The position numbers were made by a program, and so were the translations under genes. A DNA stretch of 64,000 bases from Tridacna crocea (taxonomy: Eukaryota > Mollusca > Bivalvia > Cardiida > Cardiidae), in the NCBI GenBank assembly GCA_943736015.1, contig OX031070.1, positions 24,821,673-24,885,672 on the forward strand. The letters run 5' to 3'. The notes under the pieces were generated by a model, which was given only the letters and a program-made list of their open reading frames with translations, searched no databases and was not told the origin of the DNA. Below are positions 37,923-52,900 of the stretch, piece by piece (the first letter of the stretch is position 1; every line of letters begins with the position of its first letter).

Positions 37923-40900
37923 GTATCTATTTTGTCTTATCAAGATAGTATTATTTAACACAAAAACAGTTTTAGTCCTTTGAGCACAAATATATCTTCG
38001 CACGCAGTGTACGTAAATATTGAACTTCAAAGAACGTGCAGTCTGATCTTGGATCTACACTCTCCGAGACGGTGAAATTCTCTTGACGTAAAAATCTTTG
38101 ACATTGCGATAGTTATTATGTTTAAATTATGCTATATTATGTTAAATTGTTTTACAGTTGACTGGTGATTATTATTTAATTGAAGTCGGACCAAACGTTT
38201 GTCTAATTTATCGGTGTATTGCAAATACTACTCAACACTTTGATTTCTACTTTTATAGCCTGGACATTAACCATCCGGTTAAGACACTTGCCAAAGCCGT
38301 TGCTCTTGCTTCAAGTTCAGCATACTCCGGCAATAGTAAGTCTTTACGTACCATAGGGCTAATTAATTTGATCTGATCTAGCTTCTTTACGAAGCTTAAA
38401 CACTCATGTACGTTTGGTTAAGAATATTATGTGAGTGACTTATACATGGCTTTTCAGGCTGACGTGGATCGAAACTATTTTTTTTCTTGTGAATTTCCAG
38501 CTTGTCCAAACATGATTATGTGATAACTCGCTTTGTATCATTCAAATAACCCCCCACCCCCTACTTTGCCAGAATATGGTTCATTAACGTACATATACAA
38601 AATACAATTGCCAATAGATTTTGTAAAAGATACTTTTCAAAAACGGAAAAAATGTAAAAATAAAAGATTTGGAACAAAAGGACAGCTCTTATCATTTTGC
38701 TAGTAATCCAATCAAAAAGACACAAATAAGAAAACAAAATTGGCAAAATTTAACAAAAATACTCTTAATTTTTCAGATTTATTCATAGAGCTGTTGCCAG
38801 GATATCATGATTTAGAGAGTAAACTTCATATAGGTCAACACCATGGCAAACTGCTTACAATACGGTCTTACAATGGACAGGAGGCACACGTCGTAAGTAC
38901 GATCATTTTTTTCAGTCTTAAAGTGCACGTAATTCTAATCAGAGGGTTGCTTAATTTTAACCTATTACCACACAGTCGCTACTTTTTGACGCCTCAGAAA
39001 AAGAAGCCTTAATAAAAAACATTGTGGAAAAAGGAGAAGATGCTGGTAACCAGCAATTTCTCCTTTTCCCACAATGTTTTCTTCTCATAACAAAACAAAT
39101 TTCAAATTTTCAGTCACTTTTTATGATGTCGTCTGCAGATGCTTTCGATTTGAAAGAATGTCGTTAGGTAATGAGTGAACAAAATAAAACAGGCAATTTC
39201 TGGATGAAAAAGTACGGAACTCATTCAGTAATACTGTGTGAAAAGGGGGCTAAATGCCTCAGACGGATCTAGGTCAAATCTTTGTTGAGTTTGGCCAAAT
39301 TTCCGCATGTCAAAGGACCAGTGTACATCATGAATCCCTCGGTTGCCAGCGATACAAAATGGATTTTGTAGATCAGTAATTATATGATGACTTGCTTGGT
39401 ATAAGCACAGGCCTTTGAAGCTCTATTGGTCTATCACAGAACAGTAAAATTGTCCTTAACCCTTTCCCAAACAAGCCGTGGGTTTCTTTTACGTATCCGC
39501 AGTAAAAGTCTTTTAAAAACACTGTGGGAAAAGGAGAAATTGCTCGTAACGAGCAATTTCTCCTTTTCCCACAGTGTTTTCTCTCCTTTTTGACAACTTT
39601 CTGCCATTTAAAATTGTCGTTTGGGAAAGGGTTATTAAGACAATATACAATAGAGAGGGAATCCCAAGTGTTATTTATAGTAACGGTGTCCGATCATGAA
39701 AAATTTCTTTATCCCTTTATAGACCAATGGAGTTTCAGAGGCCTATGGTATAAGCACCATGGAGATGTATTGAACTCCCTTTTGCCAGAGTATTGCTGAA
39801 TTGTAATTGAAAAGCTCGTAAATAACATCATTATCTCACAAAATATCGAACTATATGTATATAGACTTGAGCCGTGCTCTGTGAAAAAGGGGGCTTAATG
39901 CATGTGCATGTATCGACCCAGGTCAGCCTGCGCAGTCCGCGCAGATTGACCTTGACCGAAACTTTTCGATATTGGTTATTTTTTCAGTAAGTCAAAGGAT
40001 CAGTCTACCTCATGATCAGGTCAAGTTGTTCAAAAAGTAGCTATGAATGGATCCATAATTATGTGATGACTTGAGCTGGTATGAGGTATCACAGTAATGC
40101 ATTAACCCTTTCCCAAATGACAAACTAGACTGTCCCTGCACTCAAAGTGCTTGCAGATGACAATTTTGAATTTGATGAGAATGGCAGAAAGTTTTCCAAT
40201 AGGCTTGAAAACACTGTGGGAAAAGGAGAAAAGGAGCAATTTCTCCTTTTCCCACAGTGTTTTCTAAAGTCTTGTACTGCAGACACGTAAAATCTAGGGC
40301 TTGTTTGGAAAAGAGTCATTCTGAGTAGAGAATTTGAGATGGATTCAGTTCTTGTTTTATCTCTGAATATCGCTGGTGAAACTGCATTAAAAGAAATCAA
40401 AGCACAACTGATTTTTAAAAAAAAATAAAACAGATTCGAAAATTGAAATAAAGGTATTATAATTATTATTTAGCCATTAATACTAATACCGAATTCGCCT
40501 ATAAAACAAAAGCTGTTTTGTCTAATAACTGACTGATTCAAGAGGTAGAATGGTCTTGGATGTAATATTCCTGCATTTGTTTGAATTTGATTGAATACTT
40601 GCCATTATGCCTTGTTAAAATGCCTTACAGATCTGCGAATGTGAATGTATATTGTATATTTTCATATGACAGGGTCACCATTTATATACATGTATACATG
40701 TATGTGTGTGCATCCAGATAGGATTGTTCCCATCTATCTCATTACCAAATAGGCAATGTGGGGAGAGGGAAATACGCTGTTATCTGGCTTTTTCCTCTCC
40801 CCACACTGTTCTTCTATGTTATTAATGAGCTATTTTTAGAATTGAGGGTACGATTCAGGTATTTCAGACTATATTTAATATTTTCATTATAATAGCTCAA

Positions 40901-43900
40901 GTGCCATTTGTTAATGTGTTGGACTTTATTATTCAAAGGGCTGTGTGGGAGGTGGAATTTGTAATATAAATTTTAGAATTTCTTCCCCGCACATGGCTCT
41001 TTGACCTGTATGTATTTTTACTTCTTGCAGTTTCAAAATGTTGTCTGTTTATTAATAGTGTCTTTCATGTCTTTTTGTTAAAGGTATATGTTGTACGCTG
41101 GGCCAGAGGCCTAAATACTCAATAAACTAATTTCAAGATGTGCAGGAAATCTACAAATAGCGAAATGTATCGGTCAAGCGTGCATGGACTGCCGACAGGC
41201 TTGTTTTGCCGATGCTTTCAACCCCTTTTTTCATAGTGTGGCTCAAAATGTATCTATTTAAAGGCTTTATTAATTTCAGACTGGAGGACGGCGAATACCA
41301 GCAAGTAACTTTAAAGGTGTCACCGACTCAAACATTTTGAATGCTTTGCCAAAGGCTTCACATCAGTTTGTAAGTAACAGGAGTGCTTTTTTGGAGATAT
41401 TATTTCAACAAAATAGACTGTTTGTGTGAACAACAGCTAGTAGATGCTTGCAGAAGTAGACCTTTCTACTCAAAAAACAAACCCGCTATATATATATACA
41501 TTAATCAAAGAAATAAATAAAAGAACGGTACACTTTCATATCTGTGATAGTTTATCTTCCAGTCTTTGATCGTAATACTATGATAATTATTGAGTTTGTT
41601 GTCAACAAATCTGTAAATTGAAAATCTAATATTTTAAGTAAAAGTACCATTAAGTATGAGACAAGGCTCGGTGTCGGTCTTTCATCTTTAAGGCTCCGGA
41701 TTAGAATCCAGTAATGGCTATAGTCAACCTTTGAAACTACCCACATGATGCAGGTACTGATTTAGGTTCTCAAGAAGCAATTTTTTTTAACATATGTCAA
41801 AAATTTAGACTGGTCCGAATTGAAAGTACTTGCAGACGAAAAATTCAAAAAATGAAATATGTTTCCAGTACAGTAGAAAACATTTTCTCCTTTTCCCACA
41901 ATGTGTTCAAAAAGCTTATATTTCGGGGTCGTAAAAGCCAGGAACTGTTTGGTAAAGGGCAAAAATGGTTGATATAAAAAGCCAGCCCGGGTGGCTCAGT
42001 GGTGAGCGTTTCGGACTCATGACCTGGTGGTTGTGAGTTTGGTATCTGGTTAAGGCGAACTTTCCTTCCGGCGTATTTTCGCCTCTCACCTCTGCTGAAG
42101 CATATGAGAAAAGTAGTCGCTGCTTTGGAAAGAAAGTTGTGTTAGCACTGGTTGAGAAAGCCAGGAAACACATGTGCGTCACCGACCACCATGATATGAC
42201 CTTAGCTGTTTAATTTGCATATGGAGTTTATTAAAATCCCCGTTTTATACAAGCTACCTTAACTAAGTTTCGAACTTGATTTGTAAATATGGTTTGTATT
42301 TACGCAGGTGAGGGCCGTAAACCTTCGTAGTCTGAACATAACCAATTATGGCTCCATCGGTAAATATGGGTTCTACAGCAAAAGATCTGCTCCACTAGAA
42401 GTGTTCCACAATGGAAATCCGCTTCGGCTTGCAAGATGGCCAAACCAGGTCGGTTTTGATGTATAAAAATATTTGGCAAGGCTTTTCATCTTTCTAAAGT
42501 TCTTGATATTGGTCGCTAAGTTTCCCGTGAGAGTGTGTGCAGAGAGAACAGAATTGTGCAATGAGATGCAGCTCTTTTCTAAAGTGAACCCTTTTAGACT
42601 TTGTAAGCATTCCTGTACACTTTTTAGTTAGAATGAAATAGAATTGAACATTTCAGCCAAGTAGACATCTAGTTTTGAATTAGTAAGGAACAACATTAAT
42701 AACAACAAATACTTTAAATTTACTCATACTCTAGCCAGTTTGTTTCGGAGGTCTTCATTATCATAAAACAGCCCCTTACCTTTCCCTCACAATTCCGCAG
42801 GGTTTTATCAACATTAACGGTATACCTGACGGAAAGGATGGTCTGAGGTTTGCATATAATTCAACACGGCCATCAACATGGCGGCACCTGGATGACCTGT
42901 GGGTGTACGGTTATTGGTAAGTGAAAGTCTTCTGATAATTCGAGCTTTTTCGGCGAAGCAGAATGTTCTGGATTTTGACTTACTCTTTGGTGCTATTTAT
43001 AAAGGAATAGATAGAGATTTGTTGAAAATGTAGACTTGTTATTTTACGAGCCCCTGCCTAATTGCTGGCAAATTTACGGTGTTTTATCTTTTTTTGCGAT
43101 GGTTATGTGAACTTGGTAATTTATTTTCCACTTATTATTGTATAAAATTTGCCTTTTTGGGCCGTTATAGGCATGTATTAACGGGTAAAAACGGGGCGTT
43201 AACGGAAATTTTTTTATACACATATATATATTAATCAGCAAATCCACGCGCCGTTAACGCCTTGCTTTGTACTCTCAATATCCTCGATTTGGGCCTACCT
43301 TGTAAACAACGTTTGTTCTTGTCAGATTTTCTCTAGGCTCCGATCATCAAATTGTAGGAACTTGTACCATATTAAATCGTTCTCATGGCATGTCTTTGAC
43401 GATATTAGTACACCACGAACAAATTTTTGCACAGGATCTCAGTTTAATCGAAATCTGAACAAAAATTTACCCGTGAAATGTACTCTAAACCAGCATCATC
43501 CCACACACTTTTTAATGTGATCGGTAATTCTCTCGCTTGATATAGAGCGATCCTTCTGACGTCTTTGAGTTACAGAAATTCATATCCATTCATTCAACCT
43601 AGTTGTAATCGTCCAAACGTGTGCAAGTTTATACTATCCAAGTCCATTTTGTATTGAAAATCAATAGAAGTGTATTTACACCTACAGAACCAAAAGTGGC
43701 ATACAGCAGGACTAGCGGCCCTTCGCCGCTCGTAGCCAAAACTTTTTCGTCGACTTCCAGTTTTGACCCATTCACGTACAGTACATTTGAAGTTCGCTTA
43801 TTTGCATTTTTTTGGAATTGTTTTTGCTATCTTTGCAAATCATTGTTAAAATGACTTTACTTTATGCAATAATAGCATTAATTCACGTTTTTGTTTTCGG

Positions 43901-46900
43901 TCGTTAACATTCGCAGAGGCCCTCAAAATACTCTAACACCCACGTGCTTTGCACTCGGGCGTTAAAGCATTTTTCGGACCTCTGCGAATGTTAACGACAT
44001 CAAAAACGTGAATTAACCCTATGATATTAAAACTTTTACCAACCTAAAATGTGTTTGACTGGCTCAAATTGAAGACTTTCGCAGATTTATTGTGACTCAA
44101 ATGATGGGATTTGTATGCAAAGAAAAGAAAAGATTTATTGGAAAAGGAAAAATGCGGGTTACCAGCATTTTCTACCTTTCCCCCAGTTTTCAAAAGGCCT
44201 TTTCCGTTAGGGTTTGAAAACTCGCAATTGCTTTGAAAAGGTTTAAGAAAGGCGATCTTACCGAGATACACGCTAAGATTAAACAAAATTATCATAGCGT
44301 TATGGATGTAAGCGGTAGGAAATTTATGGCAATGAACTTGTTTTCATTGGTTTTACATTTTACAAAGGATTTATCTAATATTAAGATTACCTAATTTAGA
44401 CTATATTTTTCGACAGGTATTGGAGCTGGGCCGATCGCACGGCAAACGTGGCTAATCTAGACTCGGCACACATGATGGTAACTTTGAATAGCAGCACACC
44501 TCCCCTTTATGGTCTAAGACTTGGTATGTATACTGCCAAATATACTACTCAAACTTTGATAGGGATCACTTCCATATTTCTGTATGGGTTTAAAAGTTAC
44601 AACAGTTTAACATAAACTCTTTACCATGCTGTAAAACTCTAGATTTGTCCAAGTTGAAAGCATTTACTGACCAAAAACAAAATTCAATGTGCACTATGCT
44701 GTATGTAATAGTGTAGAAAACATTGCTGAAAAAGGAGAAAATGCTGGTATCCAGCATTTTCTCTTTTTCCAACAATGTTTTCCAAAGACTTCTTTCTCAT
44801 TGTCTTTAACAGTTGGCATTGTGAGGTAAAGGCTTAAAGATCCATTTCCACTGGTCATTTTATTGCTCAGTGTGGCAATGTAACTTATTGTAAAATTATA
44901 CATGATACATGCCACATTTATATGTAGAGTGAATCTTTTAGGGTGATCAGTAGCAAATTTTGAGTAGTATATTATGTATGTTGTCTCAACAAAAAAATGT
45001 TAGTAATCATAATTCAGTGTTTGATTTTAACTGTACAGATGATTGCGTTTTAACCCTATGCTAAACGATCTCGGTTTTACAGGAATAGCTTAGGTAAATG
45101 GAGACCGAAAATAATAAAATGATACTCTCTTAAAGATCAAAATTATCATTTTAACCATGTAACCTTGGCGTCACTTCCCACATAAGTATCAACGTCATTT
45201 TCTATGTTCTACAGGTAACTGGGGACGTCCTCAACTTCCGGGTTATTTAACGCAAGGCGGCTACTTCCGGTTTATTAACGTATTATCGGAGCTAGACGAA
45301 TCGGTTTGTAAAAGATTCAGTGTATCGTTTTGTTGTATTTTTTCATTCTTCAATGTTTGAGAAGCATTCGCTGTAACTAGTGTACCAAGGCCTTCGTGCA
45401 TTCTATTCTCTTCAAGACGGTGAAAGCCAGTTTGTTAACCGCTCATCAGATGACTAATTTTAGACTTGTCCAAATTGAAAGCATTTGCAGACGACACATT
45501 TAACACGTCTCTCTTGGTTCTGTAAACGATTGCAAACATTGTGGAACAGGAGAAAATGCCGTTTTTCTTATCATTTTCTCCTTTCCCACAATGTTTTTTT
45601 ATAATTTCTTTTTCGCAAGGTTGTTGAAACATGTGTGGTAAAGCAATAAAAGCCTTTAACGAACTTCCTATTCGATGTTTTACGCTGATTATACTGTGTG
45701 CCATTCATTTTACTAATGTTGAGCAGATTTTTTTTGTGTATTACTTCATCAAGTTTCATCATTTCTCGATACGAAATTTCCACAAACAAACAGTTGACGT
45801 CAGGTAAAAAGGTCAGGGAAAAGAAAAGTTTGTCGTAAGGGCATGACTTTTCTGTCACTCCATATTCTTTTATAAATTATATTTACTGCATTAATTTAGT
45901 ACAGTGATTCGTCTTTTAGGCTATTTGTTCTCTAATCATCTTAGTTTTACATTTTATATTATACACTGTTTGCAGGGTGAATATTACATGGATAAATCTA
46001 CAGGCGTTCTCTACACATGGATGCCGACACCAGATGGCTCTGTCCATTCCAGTGATGTTATCTACGTCTCCATGATTAAAACCTGTATAGAGTAAGTGAA
46101 TAAAAGGAATTTTATTATTATTATTATAAGAAAGTTACAAGTACTAGAAATAAAGTGCTATGTGAACAAGATGTCCAGTTGAATGTGCTAACAGTCAATT
46201 ACAGTATTCACAAGTGATGCTGTACTCAGGTTCCACTTTGTTGTAAATTAATTGACAGTCTTTCAGAGGTTTAGCAGTAGGTAACTTGCCAATTTGTTCG
46301 ATTCACCGTAATCAAATCTAAAAGTCTAGAAACCGGCGGCATTTTGTTTAAAATTGAAATATTAAGTTATAGAATTACCTACACACAAAAAACGCCCAAA
46401 AACGAAGCTATATATCTCTTTATTTCAAGTTCTACCGCTAAGGACAAAACAGTTGTTATAGAGAACATTAACATTTTGGATCCACAGTCTGATTTGTTAT
46501 GTACATTTCCAATGTTTTATTAGATACTATGACAAGAGAAAGAGAAAGACGTACTTTTTCCCTACTTTTGACGACCCTAAGAAATAAACCTTTAGAAAAC
46601 ATTGTGGAAAAAGGAGAAAATGCTGGTAACCAGCATTTTCCCCTTTTCCAACAATGTTTTCTACTCTTCACAAAACAAATTTCAAATTTTGAGTCACTTT
46701 TATCTTGTTGACTGCAAATGCTTTCGATTTAGACAAGTCTAAAATATTGTCGTTTGGTAATGAGTTAATAGAATTTTTTTTTCTTCTTTGACAAACACTC
46801 AGCGTTAATCCCTGTTTCATACCTTAAAATAAGTTTTTTTAAAAAAATTCATTGATGATTCATGCTGCATGAAAAGGGGGCTTATTGCATATGTAAAAAA

Positions 46901-49900
46901 TATCTACCCATGTTAGCTGAATTGGATCGAAAGTTTACTTTTTTGTAAATTTGCTTAATGTTCAATTTTATCTCATGTTTTAATCTGTTGTTAAATGAAA
47001 CATTATTTAGGAGTCTATGATCATGAAATGTCTTGCTTGGAGCGTCAAACCCTCTTTTCTCAGAGCATGGCTTATTTTTATTGATAAAGTGGAAGTTTAA
47101 TGTTCATTTGTATATGGGTGTAAGTGATCCATGCCTAAAACCAATGAAATCCAGGAAACACATCAGTTATTAGCTATCAGTTAGCTGTCGCCATAATTAA
47201 TCTAAAATATAGGGCTGTAACATCTCTCACATTCTTATTTTGCAGACTTCAATACGGACTAAAGAATGTAGTTTTTTCTAACTTTGTGTTAGAGGCATGC
47301 AGAAAGAGGGGGATTTTAGGCTACCACTTACGAAATATCCAAGTAAAACGAATGGAAATTAGAAATACAGGTCTCTCAGTGTTTACTTATTATCTGGAAT
47401 TCATGTCTTTTTTTTTTAGCTCAAATTAACACGCAATGTTTAAAAATAAGCTGTTGTGAACATGCTGTGTCCAGCTTCATTCGTCAACTTTTTCTTTGTT
47501 TACGCTCAAGAGGCTGGAGGCCAAATTGTTAGTCATGTTGTATAGGATAATAAAGAAAATCGACTATGTTTGGGAGCTCCGCAATTTTTATTGGGAGGGC
47601 CACCGACGCCACCACCATGGAGAGAGAAGAGAAGAAGAAGAAGAAGAAGAATACGTAGGGAAGAAGAGGATAAAGAGTTGAAGAAGGAGGAAGAGGAAAA
47701 TGAAAGGAGAGGGTGGTGGTGGCGGCGGTGGCGTCGGTGGCGATGGCGGTGGCGGTGGCGGCGGCACTCTCAATAAAAATTGCGGAGCTCCCTAACGTTC
47801 TCGATTTTCATTTTTGTCCAATAAAATACGTTATTTTCAGATTTCTTATAAATGATTACATGCTAATCCCTTTTCTCAAGCTCCCTTTCAACTGAAAATT
47901 TTTTTTCACCTGATATGTGCTGATTATATCCAAACCCATTTTTCTTTTTCCATTGTTTTTACCAAAATATTTTTCTTTTTTGAAAATTCGTTCATTTTCC
48001 CCCTTACAACATGCCGACTCATATAGACTAAAAGAAGGAAAACTAGAGGTCAAGGTCATCTATACGAACCCCATAGACTTCTACTCCTACAACCATGAAA
48101 CTGAGAGTATTCTCAGACGAGATCTGAAGTGGCTCAAATTGGCAAAAAAGGTAGTTTTCTTGTACGACTATGAAAATGGGTCATGTCAGGTAAAAAAGTA
48201 GGTCACTTAGAACCCTAAAAATCTTTGTCACATTTTATGTGCTGTACTCACAGAAATTGATCAGAATGTTTGTCTTAGTGACATCTCGCACAAGTATGAA
48301 AGTGAGTCTCAACAGGTGACGAAGTACAATAGGGAATCTCTTCTAAGAACCTTGTGTACACTTTTCAGGCAAAAACTCATGAAAGGTGGTCAGAATCTAT
48401 GACGAATTTGACAATCGACCATGTTAACTAGTATATTTGTCACTAAGACATATCTTGGCTGTTGCCTGTGGATAATTTAGACGCCACACTTAAAGTCCAA
48501 TAATCTTATAAAATTTGTTAGAATTTATGGTTTGATACATCGGAGATTGAAAATGGGTCAAAAAAGGCTTAGGAGAGCGACTCTACTCCCTCATAGTCCT
48601 CTTGTTTATTACACAAGTAGACCAAGTTGAAGTCGAGCGAAGATGGCCTACAACATTTATAACCTCATCGGATGCTATGTGTTCATCCATAATTATCGAC
48701 TCGTTTGCATATATGAACAGACGAATTTTACTGTTTACTTCAGTAAATCAGGCGCCAGTGTCAGCGCCGGTTTGTGGGTAATAGTTGACTTGTATAGCTA
48801 ATCTTCTATGACTACATATATATATAGGTTTGCCCTGTGCAATGATAACACACTTGTTCCTTTTTATAGTGCCATACGAAAGGAAAAATAGTGGATTTGC
48901 GAACTTTTAAACCAAATTCCAGTCAACGTCGTGTAACCATTCATGCAGGATATTAAAAACTTTCGATGAATTTTAGAAGACCACGTAAAAAATATTTCCA
49001 CGATTAGAGCCCAGGGAAAAAACTTTCCTAAATTAAATTTTCTCATTTTTCTGAGAGTAAGAGATCTATCTTGCAATTTTTGCGTCATTGATTTTACAAG
49101 TGTTTTGCATGTATACTCTGAAAAGTCAAGGTATCAAATTACCTCCCCAAAAGAAGTTGAAGCAGAGAAAGTGTAAAACAGTAGAAAAGGCAGAATTTGT
49201 TTTAATAATGTTTTATGTATGAATTCATTGGAAGACATGGCCACAATTTTCTCGCATGTGTTTTGCTCCAAGATACAGAAAGTAGCTTGCAGAGAGCACC
49301 AAGTTAACAAGGGGTAGTTTATTTCTTTTAGTTGTGCGGACATGTATTTTCGACAATAAGGACAAACATTAATGTTGATACTGGCATTTTTTGCAGGAAA
49401 TTTCGGAATCTACTTCAGTGGAGACAGTAGAAATTGTTACATATCGAGGACTGTTGTACATGACGGTGATGGAGGAATTACTGTAGATGGTGAGCATCAT
49501 TATGTGGTCGTCAACAGTATGGTTATACAATAACCTGCCGAAGGGGAGTTTAATGCATTTGCAAACAGTATCGACCCGCATCAGCCTGCGCGGACTGCTC
49601 AGGCTGATATGGGTCGAAACTCCTTGCTCTTTGGAAATTTTCTGCAAGGCAAAGGACAATTTTCGTCCCAGATCCAGTCGGTAAATAGACAAAATAGATT
49701 TTTGTGGACCAGGGATTTTATGGTGACTTGCGTTGTACAAAGCATCACCGAAAGACAGAGAACACTCATTCCACAGACTAAAGCTTCAGTAGATTTGTCT
49801 ATTTCTAGTATTTTCAAATCAAATTTACGAAGTGTGTCTCAGCATATTAGATGACTTGGATTGAATCCTTGGAAATAATATTAAGAACAATCTTTAGAGC

Positions 49901-52900
49901 TACTGTAGACCTACATTCGGTGGGTGCTACCCTCATATCCTCCTGTAGGAGGTTAGCTGTACAGGGCTAATGTTTTACACCCACCCTTTCGAATAAGATT
50001 GCTCACCTTTTTGGAGATATTTTGTACAGACATACAGTAAAATATTGTGGTAAAATCTAACGTATAAAAAGATAGAGCGTATGGTTCTGAAAACTACATG
50101 TATATGTCTCATTCAAGCACATGTAAACATGATGTAGCTGACAAGACATGTTTTTACTTTATCGTCACCTTTCTAAATTGTGACATGATGTTGATACAAA
50201 TCATACAATCATTCATATAACGTCGGTTTACTTCGAAAACCTCTTAACAATAGCTTCAAATACGCTGTAGTTACGAGATTTTGTAATTAAACCGACGATA
50301 TTTAGCATATTATCATCATAGGTGGGAACCGGAAACTCTTGGAAAGTGGAGGTAACGTTGTTGAAGATTGTGAAATATACCGGTACTCACGTGAGGGTGC
50401 CGTAGGGATGAATGCTGTAACTCTGTCGGGTGTTGGAAATTTAGTTCGCTACAACAACATGTATATCGGACAGTATACAGCTGTTAGATATAGTGTAAGA
50501 GGATACTTTTTTATTTGATTTTATGCTTTCTATTTACTCTTTTCTTACCGAAACAGTGGATAGCAGAAGTTTTTGAAAACATTTTTGTTCGCAAAAGCTG
50601 ATAAAATTGACAATTGAGCAGGTCATTTTTAATTGTTTAATGAATGTTTCTGCCTGGTAGTAACAACAACAACAACCACCACCACCACCGGAGTGAACAC
50701 TTTAAGTAGCAGCCTTTATTTTTTTAATTGTTTCAGAACAAGTTGTCACTCATATCGGTGTGCTTGAAGGCATTTGCTTTTATAATGAGAAGATTCTTAC
50801 GCAACAACCTTGCTGCAACCTAATTCTAGATTAACAATTTAACCCAATTTCTGAATTACTCAACCAGATGTATAGCCGATCGCAAATAGCAGTACTGTAG
50901 AATTTAGACAATTTTCGTGAATTAGGTCATCAAGATTGGTTTTCTGAATATGAGCCGTTGTTTTAGTTTCTGTCTATTTGCTAGATAAATGAAATGAACT
51001 TTTCTAGCTTTTTTAAAGCTTAATCATATCAAGTTTTTATGCTTTTATGAGACACAGTCCTCTCATGTTTAAAGTACATGAACTGTACAAATCGGTGATC
51101 AGACTACGTTGTTTCTTATTGAGCAGCACTATACGAGAAACAACTTGCACGCTAAGTTTTGTCTTTCAGGGCAACGATCACGTGATTGAACACAACCACG
51201 TTTACAACACGTGCATGAATTCCAGCGACTGTGGTGCAATACATACCGGTCGTGACTGGACTTATGTAAGTCGAAAACATATAAGCTGTGCTCTGGCAAA
51301 AGGAGATTTGATGCATTATATCAAGCACATCATCTCGTCGTTATGTATTAATTTTGTGCAATCATTAAGTAATGTTCTCATTTGACATGCATAAAATTGA
51401 CCGATAGCAAGAATTGTTGACCCATGTCAGCCTGTGCAAAGTGCGCCGGCTAACATTAGTCGATAATCTTTGCTGATGCATGAAGCCCTCTTTTCACAAT
51501 GCATTGTTTATATACTCATAAACTATATGATACGTAGCTCTATATACTTATAGTCTTTCTGTCGCAAGCAGGGTTTTAAAAGAACGTGACTGAATGAATG
51601 AATGAATGAATGAATGAATGAATGAATGAATGTTGTTTTATGGCGCATCGACAGCTTAGGTCATTTAGCACGCATATCTGTGTTAAAAGGGAAAGTGACT
51701 CTCTTTGTCTTCAATTCTTTCATCATTTACTAAACAACTAAAATTATAGACTTTAAAACTTAAAATCAAAGACCTTAGATTTATCGATATAGTAGCCGGT
51801 TGAGTTTTTTAATGTCTTATAGTTGGATTTTGTAGGATATATATATATATATTTTTCAGAGAGGAAACAAAATTCGTTACAATATAGTACACCACACTTT
51901 ACGATTGGTACCAGGCGCCGATAATAGAGGAATAATGTTAGATGACCAGGCTTCCTCGGTAACCATCTCAAACAACGTTTTCTATGACGTAAGCATTTAA
52001 AATATTATTTTCTACAACATTAGGTTTAAGTATTTCAGATAAGATTTTCTATAACAAAGGTACTCTTAGATAAGAAACAAGTACAGCATCTCTCTCAATT
52101 GACTATAAACCAACAATACCTGCAGACTCTTTTTAAATCCCTTCACTATCTATAAGCTTACAACTTCATTGTTCTTCGAGATTTTTGGCTATTTTACCTC
52201 ACATTTTACCTTTTTACTAGAGTGCCTTTCAATAATACATCATATGCTACATGATTTTGAATTTTAGTGTGAGCTGTTGAAAAAAAGATGTGTAGATATC
52301 TAACATACTCGTATATATACCTAACCTGTGACATTGATGATAATGATCACGATCTTTCAAACTGTTTGAAAAGTCAGACCGGGTTTTCCAAGTTAATTAT
52401 ACTTTAATGTGAATTTTTCTTGCGACGTTGATCCTTCAAAAACAAAGTGAGAGAGATTTGTCAAATTCTTATTTTGGTCAAATGATCAACTATGTTTCAT
52501 ATGTAAGTTAGAGTATGTAAAAAACTGATGTGATCGTATATACCATTTTAGTAGCTATCCTATAAATGTAAATAAAATGATAAACGAAGGTATTCATGTG
52601 TATTTATTTCTAGAATGAAGTTCACGTAAATATTGGAGGAGGTAGAGACAATATAATAACGAACAACATCATGTATAATGCTACAAAATCGAGCATGCAG
52701 GTAGACGGACGAGGCGTCGTTGGACACAGCAATGACAACATCTTAATCAAAGGGTTACATGTAAGATTTATTTGAGGTATGCTCTTTGAAAAAAAAAAGA
52801 GTTTGATGCATCAGCAGAAAGTACACATTCAGGTCAGTGCAGGCTGACCAGGATCGAAACTTTTTGCTATTGGTCAATGTTCTGCACAGCAATGGACCAG

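Noticed and set aside
38158-38258. Longer exon 2 in gene B starting upstream
   Set aside because: The open frame is accidental; phase and length match gene A only from 38259.
47570-47776. Open frames rich in Glu/Arg (+) and Pro/Ser (-)
   Set aside because: They are translations of the simple-sequence core of the MITE at 47572-47792.
47917-48201. 94-residue open frame on the + strand
   Set aside because: Partly in a probable repeat fragment; no homologous stretch in the paralogous intron of gene A.
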